From NCBI GenBank assembly GCA_028275345.1, contig JAPWUV010000002.1, positions 525,410 through 589,409 on the forward strand: DNA of 64,000 nucleotides, read 5' to 3'. The DNA comes from a bacterium. Lineage in GTDB: Bacteria; Zhuqueibacterota; Zhuqueibacteria; Oleimicrobiales; Geothermoviventaceae. The translations under genes were made by a program, and so were the position numbers. Positions 28,321 to 37,733 of the stretch are shown here, piece after piece (the first letter of the stretch is position 1; each line of letters starts with the position of its first letter). The notes beneath the pieces are model-generated. The model made no database searches and was not told where the DNA came from. It saw nothing but the letters and a program-made list of their open reading frames with translations.

Positions 28321-29424
28321 TCATTGCTGGCGGACGAATTCCATCAACACCTTACCGATGAAGTCGTTCGCCATCATGCCAGGGAAGCGATCTGATCCGG
28401 GGCCGAAGGCGAAGAAAGGAGCCGGATTGGCCGTATGCTCGCCGCCAACGTAGCGGACTTCCACCTGCCGATTCCGACGATCTCCTCCTGTGACCGCGAG
28501 GCCTCCGGTGTCATGATCAGCCGTGACAATCACCAACGTGTTGCCGTCCGCAGTTGCGAAGTCCAATGCCACCTCGACAGCTGCCACGAAATCTTGCGTT
28601 TCCTCCAATTCGCGCGCTGCGTCATTGGAATGGGCCGCCCAGTCGATCTGGGAACCTTCTACCATGAGGAAGAATCCGCGCGGATTGGTGCGCAGTGTGG
28701 CAATGGCCTTGGCCACCATTTGCGCCAGCGTCGGCCGCCGCTCCGGCGGGGGAGCCAGGGCCACTGGCGCAAACAAGCCGATCACCGGGACCGGCAAGGG
28801 CACGCCGGCTCGTCGGAACTCCAAGGTGTCGGTGATCACGTGGTAGCCGCGCCGTCGCAATTCGTTCAGCAGGTTGCGGCCGTCTTCGCGCCTACCTTCA
28901 CCCTCCCCTACCGGCAGGAAGAAGGAGGTTCCTCCGCCGAGGACCACGTCCAACCCACTGTCCAAGAGTTGAATGGCGATCTCCCCCTCCTGGGAGCGGC
29001 TCGCGTGGGCGTAGAATGCCGCCGGGGTCGCATGAGTGACCTGGCAGGTGACCACGATCCCGGTGGCTTTGCCGCGGGCCTCGGCCTCTTCCACTATCGT
29101 CCGGAGCGTGTCGAAACCGGAGGCCTTCGGCCGCAGCGAGAGCAAGCCGTTCAGGGTTTTTTCTCCCGTAGCCATGGCTGTGGCGGCCGCCGCGGAGTCG
29201 GTGACCCACCGGTCTTCGTTCAGCGGCTGCGTCAACACCAGCGCCCCGCGCGGGAAGCGAGTGAGGACCTTGTCGCCCTTGGCGGCAATGAACTGCATCA
29301 GCGCTCCGACACCCATCCCGTCGCCGATCAACAGGATCACATTCTTTGGCCGGGCAGGCTGGGGCGCAGCGGATCCCACTCCTATCCACAGCGCGAGACT
29401 GAAGGCCGCGAGGCGCGTTCTCAT
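28321..29424 (-). CDS. phoA: Exported alkaline phosphatase
   Basis: Hydrolyses phosphomonoesters in the periplasm or outside the cell. A signal peptide (LAAFSLALWIGVGSAAP) leads into the metal-binding start NVILLIGDGMGVGAL. The Ser nucleophile lies in TDSAAAATAMATG. The metal ligand motifs EGSQIDWAAHSND, VIVTADHDTGG and VGGEHTA are present. At about 367 residues it lacks the larger crown insert of E. coli PhoA. ATG 29424 is chosen because GGAGGAGGT lies six bases upstream; a TTG two codons earlier would overlap the ribosome binding site. No phosphate-regulation genes are near. Confidence 0.92.
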   Translation of the reverse strand: MRTRLAAFSLALWIGVGSAAPQPARPKNVILLIGDGMGVGALMQFIAAKGDKVLTRFPRGALVLTQPLNEDRWVTDSAAAATAMATGEKTLNGLLSLRPKASGFDTLRTIVEEAEARGKATGIVVTCQVTHATPAAFYAHASRSQEGEIAIQLLDSGLDVVLGGGTSFFLPVGEGEGRREDGRNLLNELRRRGYHVITDTLEFRRAGVPLPVPVIGLFAPVALAPPPERRPTLAQMVAKAIATLRTNPRGFFLMVEGSQIDWAAHSNDAARELEETQDFVAAVEVALDFATADGNTLVIVTADHDTGGLAVTGGDRRNRQVEVRYVGGEHTANPAPFFAFGPGSDRFPGMMANDFIGKVLMEFVRQQ

Positions 29425-29507
29425 TGGCAAACCTCCTCCGCTCAGTACTTGGACGGCGCCACCCGAAGATAGCGATTCTGCACGGGAAATGCGAGCCCCA
29501 CCCTCCT

Positions 29508-31712
29508 CTATCTGAGCACGGCGACTTTCCTCACCGCGCTCATTCCGGAAGATGTGGTGACCAGAATCACGTAGACACCCGATGCCACCAGTTCTCCTCG
29601 GTCATTGCGGCCATCCCAAATTGCTCTGCCGCCAGGTACTTCCCCGCGCAAGAAGTTGCGAACTAGCTGGCCGTCGCTGGTGAAGATCCGCACCTGGCTT
29701 TCGCGGGCCAGATTCCCGATGGTCAGCTTCGCCGATTGGTCGCTCAGGAAAAACGGGTTCGGGTAAACTTCCACCTCGCTCAAATTCGCCTTGGGCGCCG
29801 TGTACGGCGTCGTGACCTGAGAGAGCCCATTGGTCGTGCCGAGAAATGCGTCCCCAGTTTGCGGATTGAAGGCGATGGCCTGCACATGATCCCAGACTAG
29901 CCCACTGTTGTCCGTCGTGAAATAGCGGAAGGGGTAACCGTCGGGGTCGAGGACCGTGACGCCCCCCACAGCTCCGATCCACTTGTTATCTTGCGGATCC
30001 ACCGCAACGCAGTAGATATCCTCCGAGATCAGTCCGTAACGGACTCCCACACGGCCTTCGAACCAAAAGTTGAGTCCCCGGTCGGTTCCTATCCACATGA
30101 CCCCGTTCCGATCGGCAGCGATGGACCGGACCAAGTTGCTTTGCAGACCGTCCTCCGCTGCGGTGAGGCCTTGGCTGAGGTCATCGTCCGATCGGCTGAG
30201 GAGGTTCTGCCCGTAGTCGATCACCGACACGCCTTCCGTCTCCGTTCCCACCCAAACCCGGCCGTGGTGATCAAACGCGAGAGCGATCACCCGAGTGCTC
30301 TTCAGGCCATCGTATGTGGAGAAGTACACCCATTCGTTTGCGGGCGTCACGGCTACCACCGCCCTCCCGTTGTTCGCAAACTTATTGAGGATCCACACAT
30401 TGCCAGCCGGATCGGTCCGCACTCCGCTGATGATGACGTAGGTTGGGGTATCCGACCCAGCCAGCTTGCCGCCTTCGTTGGTGTAGCGGGCCACGGATAT
30501 CCCTGTGTCGGTCTCGCTGAACACAACGAGCCCATAACCTTGCGTTCCTATCCACTTGCGATTCAGATGGTCCACGGCGACGGACAAAGTCACGTCGACC
30601 GGAAGGTGCCCCGAGCGCACCGTGTAGTGCCGCCACCATCTGCCATCGAAAGAAAACACCCCAGACCGGGAGGTACACCACAGCACGCCATTCCGGTCGA
30701 AAGCCAGATCCGTGATGTTGTTGCCGCCGGGTTCATTGGGTTGGACACGGGCCCATTGGTTGCGGACCGGATCCAATCTTGCGATCCCCTCCCCCTGCGA
30801 TGCTATCCAGAGATTTCCCTGCCGATCGACCGTGGCGCCAACACAGCGGTCAACGACGCCGCCAAGGCGGCGGGGCCTCTCGTTCCAAAGATCCACTGCC
30901 CATGTTCGGACAACCACGAGGCTATCGTGCCAAGCCGCGAGATCTACGATCTCCTCGCCGCGGTAGGCGATGTTCCTCCAGCCCTGGTCCTCCCGAAGCG
31001 CCAGCCCGGAGCGCGTCGCCGCGTAAATCCCGCCTCGGAATGGAAGAACGGCGTGGACCGTGTCCGAGGGTAGGCCCTCGGTGTGGGTAGCGTTCCGCCA
31101 ATAGTCCGGCGCCTGTAAATTGGGAAAACGGAGATCGACGTAAGCAATCCCGAAGTCCGTGCATACCCAGAGAGTATCCCGGATGATGGCGAGAGACCTT
31201 GCGGCAATCTCGACCGGAAACTTCCTGCCAAGGTTCCGGTACGTCTCCTTGACTTCTCCGCGATCCATCAGGTAGAGGCTCACGCCCAAGCTCAATCCGA
31301 CATACAGCGAATCGCCCTTCACCGCGAGGTCGTGGATCTCCCACCCACTGTAGTCCTTGATCACGCGGATCTGCCCTGTACGGGGATGGAGGACACTGAG
31401 GTAGCCATTTCCGTGACCGATCCAGACATTGCCACGGCGATCCAGAGCTACCGCGCGTAGGTCATTCCCGGGGAGCCCCTCGGCATTGGTGTACTTCGTG
31501 ACGTCCAGATTCCAGGCGTCGATGTGAACAAGCCCTCCCGATGTGGCGGCCCAGATCCCCGCGGAGTCCACGGCCAAGGCCCGCACCTCCCTCGTAGACG
31601 TCCAGGACCGCCATTGCCAGAACTGGGCCTGGACCGGAGACACGGTCGCGAGCGCAACCACCAGCAACGTCCAACCCGTAACTTGCCGGATCCTCGGAAG
31701 GCATTGGGTCAT
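29508..31712 (-). CDS. Secreted two-component-type beta-propeller protein with FlgD-like C-terminal domain
   Basis: About 734 residues with a signal peptide (GWTLLVVALATVSPVQAQ). At least eight propeller blades of the Reg_prop type are visible, each with an aromatic-Gly-Thr core (IWAATSGGLVHID, VWIGHGNGYLSVL, LWCTSRSGVFSFD, KWIGTQGYGLVVF, VWVGTETEGVSVID, MWIGTDRGLNFW, KWIGAVGGVTVLD). The last 85 residues form a FlgD-like Ig domain (VEVYPNPFFLSDQSAKLTI, AIWDGRNDRGELVASGVYV), a C-terminal sorting/adhesion-type module common in FCB bacteria. Unlike hybrid sensors that share this propeller, no membrane or kinase part follows, so it is probably a secreted surface protein. The start is ATG 31712, 70 bases after ribH. 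Confidence 0.83.
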   Translation of the reverse strand: MTQCLPRIRQVTGWTLLVVALATVSPVQAQFWQWRSWTSTREVRALAVDSAGIWAATSGGLVHIDAWNLDVTKYTNAEGLPGNDLRAVALDRRGNVWIGHGNGYLSVLHPRTGQIRVIKDYSGWEIHDLAVKGDSLYVGLSLGVSLYLMDRGEVKETYRNLGRKFPVEIAARSLAIIRDTLWVCTDFGIAYVDLRFPNLQAPDYWRNATHTEGLPSDTVHAVLPFRGGIYAATRSGLALREDQGWRNIAYRGEEIVDLAAWHDSLVVVRTWAVDLWNERPRRLGGVVDRCVGATVDRQGNLWIASQGEGIARLDPVRNQWARVQPNEPGGNNITDLAFDRNGVLWCTSRSGVFSFDGRWWRHYTVRSGHLPVDVTLSVAVDHLNRKWIGTQGYGLVVFSETDTGISVARYTNEGGKLAGSDTPTYVIISGVRTDPAGNVWILNKFANNGRAVVAVTPANEWVYFSTYDGLKSTRVIALAFDHHGRVWVGTETEGVSVIDYGQNLLSRSDDDLSQGLTAAEDGLQSNLVRSIAADRNGVMWIGTDRGLNFWFEGRVGVRYGLISEDIYCVAVDPQDNKWIGAVGGVTVLDPDGYPFRYFTTDNSGLVWDHVQAIAFNPQTGDAFLGTTNGLSQVTTPYTAPKANLSEVEVYPNPFFLSDQSAKLTIGNLARESQVRIFTSDGQLVRNFLRGEVPGGRAIWDGRNDRGELVASGVYVILVTTSSGMSAVRKVAVLR

Positions 31713-31782
31713 TGTTCTCCCCGGAAGCACAATCGGAAAGGGACGTATTGGAAACAGGCAAGCGCGGTCCGCCAACGGCGGC

Positions 31783-32262
31783 TCAGGAAGACCGCCCTCC
31801 GATCTGGCCCAACAGATTGGCCATTTCAATGGCGCTCAGCGCAGCCTGCCAACCCTTGTTGCCCGCCTTTGTGCCGGCTCGCTCAAGGGCTTGCTCCAGA
31901 GTATCAGGAGTGATGACTCCGTACGACACAGGGATGCCCGTCTGCAGGCTGACCTGAGCGATCCCTTTGGTCACTTCGGTCGCGATGTAGTTATGGTGTG
32001 GGGTGTCGCCTCGGATCACAGCCCCGAGGCAGATCACAGCCTGGTACTGCCGCGACGCCGCCAAGGCTTGCGCCACCAAGGGGATTTCGAAGGACCCTGG
32101 CACCCAGGCGACGTGGATATCCTCTTCTCTGGCTCCATGACGCCGCAAGCAGTCCAGAGCCCCGTCCAGCAGCTGCTTGCTGATCAACTCATTGAAGCGG
32201 CTCACCACGATGGCGAACTTCTTACCCGACGCATCCAGTACGCCCTCGAAGACCCTCGGCAT
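31783..32262 (-). CDS. ribH: 6,7-dimethyl-8-ribityllumazine synthase
   Basis: Condenses the pyrimidine intermediate with 3,4-dihydroxy-2-butanone 4-phosphate to lumazine. 159 residues with the family motifs [34 protein letters not shown] and [18 protein letters not shown] (the substrate-site His-His). The final gene of the riboflavin operon, 24 bases after ribBA. Length and motifs are normal. Confidence 0.95.
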   Translation of the reverse strand: MPRVFEGVLDASGKKFAIVVSRFNELISKQLLDGALDCLRRHGAREEDIHVAWVPGSFEIPLVAQALAASRQYQAVICLGAVIRGDTPHHNYIATEVTKGIAQVSLQTGIPVSYGVITPDTLEQALERAGTKAGNKGWQAALSAIEMANLLGQIGGRSS

Positions 32263-32286
32263 TCTCTCCTCCCGAATTGGCCGCGT

Positions 32287-33600
32287 TCACTTTGCCCGAT
32301 GCAACTCCTCGACAATGCGATCGAGCGTGCTTTCGTCAGCGGTCGAGCCAGCTGTGTCGGTCATCTTGCGCAGCAAATCCTTCGAGATCCCATTTTCGAG
32401 AATGAGATGGCCCAGCTTGTCCCTCTTCGTCTCAAGGTAGCGCAGATTGATCTCGTTGGGCGGCACCTCGATGGGGACCCGCTCCACGACCTCGAGACCG
32501 TAGCCCTGCAGCCCGACGATCTTGCGTGGGTTGTTGGTCATTAAGCGGATCTTGCGCACCCCCAGATCGTACAGGATCTGCGCGCCGATGCCGTAGTCTC
32601 GCAAGTCCGCTGCGAAACCGAGCTCCTCATTGGCTTCGACCGTGTCCTTCCCCTTGTCCTGAAGCCGATAAGCGAGCAGCTTGTTCACGAGACCGATGCC
32701 CCTTCCCTCCTGACGCATGTAGAGGAGCACGCCCCGCCCTTCTTTCTCGATCATCCGCATCGCCTTGTGCAGCTGCTCTCCGCAGTCGCAGCGCAGGGAG
32801 CCGAAGACGTCCCCTGTCAGGCACTGGCTGTGGACGCGCGTCAACACGGGCTCCGGTGTGGTGACGTCGCCCTTGACGAGGGCAATGTGGTGATGCTCGT
32901 CCACAGCGCTCTCGTATAGGTGGAGGACGAAGTGGCCGTAGGCTGTGGGAAGATTGGTGGTCACGACGCGGCGGACGAGCTTTTCGGTTCTGCGGCGGTA
33001 TTCGATCAAGTCGCGGACGGTGATGATCTTCATCCCGAACTGGCGCGCCAACTCCATTAGCTTGGGGACCCGAGCCATGGTCCCGTCTTCGTCCATAATC
33101 TCGCACAACACCCCAGCCGGATAAAGACCCGCCAGCCTGCAGAGGTCCACCACGGCCTCCGTGTGCCCAGCTCGGTTCAGGACACCGCCTTCGCGCGCCC
33201 GCAAGGGGAAAATGTGGCCCGGACGAGCAAGGTCTTCCGGCCGTGTGCGCGGATCGACCAAGGCGCGAATCGTGGTCGCCCGGTCGTAGGCCGAGATGCC
33301 GGTGGTGGTTCCGTACCGCGCGTCCACGCTGACCGTAAACTGCGTACCCATGTGGGCCGTGTTCTCTGTGACCATGGGATGAAGATCCAGTTCCCGAAGC
33401 CGTTCGGGTGTCATGGCCACGCATATGAGGCCTCGGCCGTACTTCGTCATGAAGTTGATGGCCTCCGGCGTGACCTTTTCCGCAGCCATGATAAAATCGC
33501 CTTCGTTCTCGCGGTCCTCGTCGTCGACCACGATCACGATCTTGCCCTGCCGAATGTCTTCGATGGCCTCTTCGATCGTATTGAAACCATTCTCTCGCAT
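32287..33600 (-). CDS. ribBA: Bifunctional DHBP synthase / GTP cyclohydrolase II
   Basis: Makes both precursors of the riboflavin ring. The N-terminal RibB domain (1-205) has [17 protein letters not shown] and [14 protein letters not shown] with its metal ligands. The C-terminal RibA domain has the zinc Cys cluster [15 protein letters not shown] and the catalytic [19 protein letters not shown] region. 437 residues, typical of RibBA. The frame is open 53 codons further upstream into ribE, but ATG 33600 ([12 protein letters not shown]) is the family start and sits 22 bases after the ribE stop. Confidence 0.95.
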   Translation of the reverse strand: MRENGFNTIEEAIEDIRQGKIVIVVDDEDRENEGDFIMAAEKVTPEAINFMTKYGRGLICVAMTPERLRELDLHPMVTENTAHMGTQFTVSVDARYGTTTGISAYDRATTIRALVDPRTRPEDLARPGHIFPLRAREGGVLNRAGHTEAVVDLCRLAGLYPAGVLCEIMDEDGTMARVPKLMELARQFGMKIITVRDLIEYRRRTEKLVRRVVTTNLPTAYGHFVLHLYESAVDEHHHIALVKGDVTTPEPVLTRVHSQCLTGDVFGSLRCDCGEQLHKAMRMIEKEGRGVLLYMRQEGRGIGLVNKLLAYRLQDKGKDTVEANEELGFAADLRDYGIGAQILYDLGVRKIRLMTNNPRKIVGLQGYGLEVVERVPIEVPPNEINLRYLETKRDKLGHLILENGISKDLLRKMTDTAGSTADESTLDRIVEELHRAK

Positions 33601-33622
33601 GGCGCTTCTCCCTGCGCCCGTC

Positions 33623-34306
33623 TTACAGTTCTGCGGGCGAACCCCGATAGTCCGAGCTGCTCCGGGCAGTGAACCCCAGTTCTTCGAGACGGCTGAGCGT
33701 GATGCCTTCTTCCCCAACCTTCCGCCCCAGGAGCCGCTCCACGTACCTTGCCAAGACATCCACTTCCAAATTCGCGCGGCTTCCAGGCACCAAGTCGCCC
33801 AGATTCGTCTCGCGCAAAGTGAACGGTACGAGAGCTACGGAGAAAGTTTCCCCCTCGATCGCAGCCACCGTCAGGCTCACACCATTGAGCGCTACCGAGC
33901 CCTTCTCGGCGATATACCGGGACAAAGACGAAGGAGGCCGAACCCAGATCGTCTTCCCGTCGCCCTCAGGCTGTACCTCCACAACATCCGCAACCCCATC
34001 CACGTGTCCGAGCACCAGGTGGCCGCCCAGCGGTTCGCCCACCCGCAGCGCCGGCTCCAGGTTGACCTTCGTGCCGCGCCTGTACCAGCGAATGATCGTG
34101 CGACTCCAAGTTTCCGCCACGACATCAGCGCAGAAGCCTTTCGCGGAGACAGCCGTCACCGTCAGGCAGGCGCCGTCGACCGCAATGCTATCTCCCCTGT
34201 GAAGCGACGGCATGAGCTTCTCACACCGCACCTGCAGCTCGGCGCCCCCCGACTTGGGGCGCACTTGCTCAATCACCCCAATCTCGCGGATCAGACCCGT
34301 GAACAA
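33623..34306 (-). CDS. ribE: Riboflavin synthase alpha chain
   Basis: Dismutates two lumazine molecules to riboflavin. 227 residues with the diagnostic N-terminus [10 protein letters not shown] and two lumazine-binding repeats; the repeat cores are [16 protein letters not shown] and [17 protein letters not shown], and each repeat has an LGHVDG-type or similar segment. It starts 3 bases after the ribD stop and is followed by ribBA, the classic operon order. Confidence 0.95.
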   Translation of the reverse strand: MFTGLIREIGVIEQVRPKSGGAELQVRCEKLMPSLHRGDSIAVDGACLTVTAVSAKGFCADVVAETWSRTIIRWYRRGTKVNLEPALRVGEPLGGHLVLGHVDGVADVVEVQPEGDGKTIWVRPPSSLSRYIAEKGSVALNGVSLTVAAIEGETFSVALVPFTLRETNLGDLVPGSRANLEVDVLARYVERLLGRKVGEEGITLSRLEELGFTARSSSDYRGSPAEL

Positions 34307-34309
34307 TGG

Positions 34310-35419
34310 CTACTCCTTCGCCTCTGCCGGCACCAGCCTCAGGAAGAGATCGGGTCCGACGCGTCGCACCTCCTGCAGTACGAAACGCATGGCTTCATCC
34401 ATCTCTTCGATCCCCAGATCGCCGGCCAAGCTCAGCCCTGTGCCGCAGATCTTCGGAGCCAGGAAGATCGCGAGCTCATTCACCAACCCGTCGCAAAGCA
34501 AGGAGGTGAACACCCTGCTTCCCCCCTCCACGAGGATGGAGGTGATCCCCCTGCGCCCCAGGAGGCCAAAGGCCTCCCGCATGTCCAACAGACCGTCTTC
34601 GCGCAGGGCAACGCGTTCGACGCGGATCCCGGCGCGCTCGAGCTCCTGCGCCGCCGCGTTCAATTTGGGATCCGCGGCCGTGAGGACCAAGGTCTTCCCA
34701 TCTGCCCGACCCACTTGGGCGGCGCGACTGGCGCCCACCGCCCCCAGGTCCTCATCGAGCAGAATCCGGATGGGATTGGGACCGGAAACGTGCCGAACGG
34801 TGAGTTCCGGGTCGTCCTTCGCCAGGGTTCCCCTGCCCACGAGTATGGCATCGTGCTCGGCCCGAAGGCGGTGAGCCAAACGTCGGGCGGGCTCGGAGGT
34901 AATCCACTTGGAGCTTCCAGTAACCGTGGCAATCTTTCCATCCAAGGTGATGGCCGCTTTCAGCGTCACGAAGGGCAGGCCCGTCCGTATCCAGTGGAAG
35001 TAGCCGCGGTTCAGCCGCTGAGCCCGGGGCATGGTATCGACGACTTCCACCTCGATTCCCGCGCGCCTCAGTGCGGCCAGGCCTTTGCCATTCACCAAAG
35101 GATTCGGATCGATGCCGGCCACAACCACCTTGCGGACGCCAGCCCGAATGATCGCATCCGTGCAGGGCGGGGTCTTGCCGTAATGGCAACAAGGTTCAAG
35201 GGTTACGTAGAGGGTCGAATCTCTCGCCCGGTCCCCGGCTTGCCGCAGCGCGACGATCTCCGCATGAGCTCCACCGAATTCGGCATGGTACCCTTCCCCG
35301 ACAATTTGCCCGTCCCGCACGATCACGGCCCCCACGAGCGGATTCGGCGAAACCCACCCTCTTCCTTTCTCGGCCAACTGCAGGGCTCTGCGCAGGTAGA
35401 CTCTCGTGTCGCGCTGCAT
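34310..35419 (-). CDS. ribD: Bifunctional riboflavin deaminase/reductase RibD
   Basis: Catalyses deamination and side-chain reduction of the pyrimidine intermediate. The N-terminal deaminase has [15 protein letters not shown], the zinc site [10 protein letters not shown] and [17 protein letters not shown]. The C-terminal reductase has [18 protein letters not shown]-like strands and [16 protein letters not shown]. 369 residues. The frame is open for 59 codons upstream, but that part lies over the riboswitch; ATG 35419 (MQRDTRVYL) downstream of the riboswitch is the sensible start. First gene of the operon. Confidence 0.95.
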   Translation of the reverse strand: MQRDTRVYLRRALQLAEKGRGWVSPNPLVGAVIVRDGQIVGEGYHAEFGGAHAEIVALRQAGDRARDSTLYVTLEPCCHYGKTPPCTDAIIRAGVRKVVVAGIDPNPLVNGKGLAALRRAGIEVEVVDTMPRAQRLNRGYFHWIRTGLPFVTLKAAITLDGKIATVTGSSKWITSEPARRLAHRLRAEHDAILVGRGTLAKDDPELTVRHVSGPNPIRILLDEDLGAVGASRAAQVGRADGKTLVLTAADPKLNAAAQELERAGIRVERVALREDGLLDMREAFGLLGRRGITSILVEGGSRVFTSLLCDGLVNELAIFLAPKICGTGLSLAGDLGIEEMDEAMRFVLQEVRRVGPDLFLRLVPAEAKE

Positions 35420-35442
35420 CGTCCCGGTATGCCACAGATGAT

Positions 35443-35472
35443 AAAAGAAAAGCCCCTGAGCGCAGTCGGGGC
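35443..35472 (-). terminator. Intrinsic terminator of the rib-operon riboswitch
   Basis: On the minus strand a GCCCC...GGGGC stem (35472-35468 with 35456-35452) is followed by the U-rich run TTTTCTTTT (35451-35443), 24 bases before the ribD ATG. It lies between the FMN aptamer and ribD, where a transcription-terminating expression platform is expected. Confidence 0.75.
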
Positions 35473-35505
35473 CTCCATCTCGTTGGGAGAGGCGGGTCTT
35501 CTCCT

Positions 35506-35627
35506 GGTCTTCTCCCGTCCGGACTTTCACCGTCGGCGCCGGAATCTCACCGGCTCTGTCCGCGCCGCCCTCCGCGGACTCGTGGGCTTTCACCACCGGT
35601 CAGGACTTCCACCTGGCCCCGAAGACC
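35506..35627 (-). promoter_or_regulatory. FMN riboswitch (RFN element)
   Basis: Read on the minus strand the element begins GGTCTTCGGGGCCAGGTG and ends GACGGGAGAAGACC. The conserved RFN pieces are in order: the closing helix P1 (GGTCTTC with GAAGACC), the GACCGGTGGTGAAAGCCC segment, GAGCCGGTGAGATTCCGG and the GACGGTGAAAGTCCGGACG region. FMN binding should favour the downstream terminator and shut off ribD-ribE-ribBA-ribH. The aptamer of about 122 bases has a normal size. Confidence 0.95.
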
Positions 35628-35633
35628 GCTATC

Positions 35634-35662
35634 AATATACTGAATTGATACCAGGGAGTCAA
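35634..35662 (-). promoter_or_regulatory. Sigma70-like promoter of the rib operon
   Basis: Minus strand: TTGACT (35662-35657), 17-base spacer, TATATT (35639-35634), placed 6 bases before the RFN aptamer. This gives a transcript that begins almost exactly at the riboswitch. The boxes are identical to those upstream of valS. Confidence 0.8.
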
Positions 35663-35840
35663 GGTTCGATTCCCTCAGAGCCCCTCCGTCCCCGTGACCG
35701 GCGCTAGTCGTGAAGGCCCGTGGCCCGGGCCAAGCCGGGAAATTGCCCCCGGAGTGAAACCCACCTCCCGAGACTCCGTATTACTCGGCAAGGATTCGCT
35801 GGCTTTTTGCTCCCAGTTTCGTAGATTTGGAGGTCGACAG

Positions 35841-37496
35841 ATGATGCGAAGATGCCCCAAAAGCCCCAGATCTCGAGGGCAGAGCATGTGGATGCGGGCG
35901 GCAAGAGGGCGGCGGTACGTCGCCTTGTGCCTCAGCCTCCTATTTGCCATTGCATTCCAGGCCAGCGCGCAGGCGCAGCAGGGGCCCTGGTCGGAGGGAC
36001 TGGAGTGGATCTCGGGTGAGGAGCTTTACCATCACCTTGCGGTGCTTGCCCACGACAGCATGCGTGGCCGCGACACCCCGAGCCCCGAGCTCCAAAAGGC
36101 CGCCGCCTACATTGCCTCGGAGTTCCGGAGGAGCGGCCTGCTGCCGCCTCGCGACTCGAGCTACTTCCAGCACTTCTCGGTCTGCTGGACGCACTTAGGA
36201 GAACCGAACCGCCTCTCGTTCCAGTTCGACCACGGCCAGTGGGAATGCGCTCTCAAAGAGGACTTCGTGCCGCTCTCGATTTCCTCCTCGGGGGTGGTCG
36301 AGGGAGAGCTGGTTTTTGTGGGCTACGGCATCACCGCGCCGGAGTACGGTTATGACGACTACCAAGGCCTCGATGTGCGAGGCAAAGTCGTCCTGGCCTT
36401 CACACATGAGCCTCGGGAGCGCGACTCCACGGACGTGTTTCTGGGCCCTCAGCCCACCGACCACAGCAAACCCCTGGAGAAGATGCTGAACGCGATCGAC
36501 CACGGAGCGATTGGGCTGATCTTGGCCAACGATCCTCTGCATCACGTGGCCCGTCGACCTCCGAACGTTTGGCCTTCGTTGATGCGCCGCTCTGTCGGCG
36601 AGACCGTCCCGCTTCAGCTTCAAGAATCGGAAGAACGACTGGTCGGCGTCCACGTCGGGCGCCCGGTCCTGGATAGCCTTTTCCACCTCCTCGGAAAGGA
36701 CCCTGTCACGGTTCAGCGCACAATTGACTCGACGCTTCGTCCTTCGTCGTTCCCCCTTCCCGTGAAGGTCAGGATCCAGGTCAGCTTGCGGCAAGACGCC
36801 CAGCAGGTTTGCAACGTCGTGGGGCTTCTCCCCGGCTCGGACGCGGTTTTGAAAAACCAGCTCGTTGTGATTGGCGCGCACTATGACCACGTCGGGGTTC
36901 GGCACGACACAGTCATTTACAACGGCGCAGACGACAATGCTTCCGGGACAGCCGGCGTGATCACGCTGGCCAAAGCCTTCGGCAGGAACAAAGTTCACCC
37001 CAAGCGCTCACTCCTCTTCATCACCTTCGCGGGCGAAGAGAAGGGGCTCTTTGGATCCCGATACTACACGTCCAATCCCCTCTTCCCCCTCGACAGTACC
37101 GTCGCCATGATCAATCTCGACATGATCTCCCGTAACGACACCAATCAAGTGTCGGTCGCCGGGAGTTCCGTGAGTCCCGAGCTATTCGCCATGGTCCAGG
37201 AAGCTAACAACGCCGTGGGGATGGAAATCAATACCGTGGCCGATCAGTACTTCCGACAGTCGGACCACTACTCTTTCTACCGCAAGCGGATCCCGGTGCT
37301 CTTTTTCAACAGCCTGGACCACGAGGACCTTCACAAGCCGACAGATGATCCGGAGAAAGCAATCCCGGAAAAGATGGCGAGAATCACGCGGCTGGTCTAT
37401 CTTACCGCATGGAAGGTGGCTGAAAGCCCTGTCCGCCCCTCCTACCATCCCTTTCAGCCGCCCGTGGCCGAGAAAGCGACCCAATCCGAGCCGTGA
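35841..37496 (+). CDS. Exported M28-family zinc aminopeptidase
   Basis: About 551 residues, first gene of the plus-strand block. A basic n-region of some 25 residues precedes the signal core YVALCLSLLFAIAFQASAQA. A PA-type insert (about residues 145-300) precedes the M28 catalytic domain. Zinc ligands and catalytic residues are visible: His347 and Asp349 (GAHYDHVG), Asp364/Asp365 (NGADDNASG), Glu399-Glu400 (FAGEEKGLFGS), Asp427 (INLDMIS) and His476 (SDHYSFY). The set is complete, so an active di-zinc exopeptidase acting outside the cytoplasm is likely. ATG 35841 has GGAGGT six bases upstream; the frame is open further upstream without a better site. Confidence 0.9.
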   Translation: MMRRCPKSPRSRGQSMWMRAARGRRYVALCLSLLFAIAFQASAQAQQGPWSEGLEWISGEELYHHLAVLAHDSMRGRDTPSPELQKAAAYIASEFRRSGLLPPRDSSYFQHFSVCWTHLGEPNRLSFQFDHGQWECALKEDFVPLSISSSGVVEGELVFVGYGITAPEYGYDDYQGLDVRGKVVLAFTHEPRERDSTDVFLGPQPTDHSKPLEKMLNAIDHGAIGLILANDPLHHVARRPPNVWPSLMRRSVGETVPLQLQESEERLVGVHVGRPVLDSLFHLLGKDPVTVQRTIDSTLRPSSFPLPVKVRIQVSLRQDAQQVCNVVGLLPGSDAVLKNQLVVIGAHYDHVGVRHDTVIYNGADDNASGTAGVITLAKAFGRNKVHPKRSLLFITFAGEEKGLFGSRYYTSNPLFPLDSTVAMINLDMISRNDTNQVSVAGSSVSPELFAMVQEANNAVGMEINTVADQYFRQSDHYSFYRKRIPVLFFNSLDHEDLHKPTDDPEKAIPEKMARITRLVYLTAWKVAESPVRPSYHPFQPPVAEKATQSEP

Positions 37497-37733
37497 GCCG
37501 AAATCGGCTGAGATCTGCCCTTTCGCCGAGCCTCATTGTCGGTACGTGAGGGGGGCCAGGTGCCCCGGAAAGTCCAAGATGACGATCCGTTGCGGCGCGT
37601 TCCCGCGGAAAAGAAGAGCCGAGGATTCCCGTGCCGTCCCGTGCGAGAAATTTCGTCAGCGACACGGGAGGCCGAATCAAGCCTTGATGGAGCGTAGGGC
37701 CGGTGTCTTCCTGCAATCCCAGGGAGGGAATGG

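Noticed and set aside
35662..35676. T-loop-like GGTTCGATTCCC suggesting a tRNA
   Set aside because: The flanking bases do not form a T-stem, and no acceptor, D or anticodon arm fits. The TTGACT box of the rib promoter overlaps its left side.
33413..35707. Long open frame (764 codons) on the plus strand opposite the rib operon
   Set aside because: It overlaps four unmistakable rib genes and the riboswitch on the other strand; GC-rich codon bias leaves the opposite strand open. The translation is His/Arg/Pro-rich without a domain.
37508..37560. GGCTGAGA...CCCTTT reminiscent of a TPP riboswitch
   Set aside because: The conserved second half (CTGATCTGGATAATGCCAGCG-type) is absent, and the downstream gene is mgtE, not a thiamine gene.
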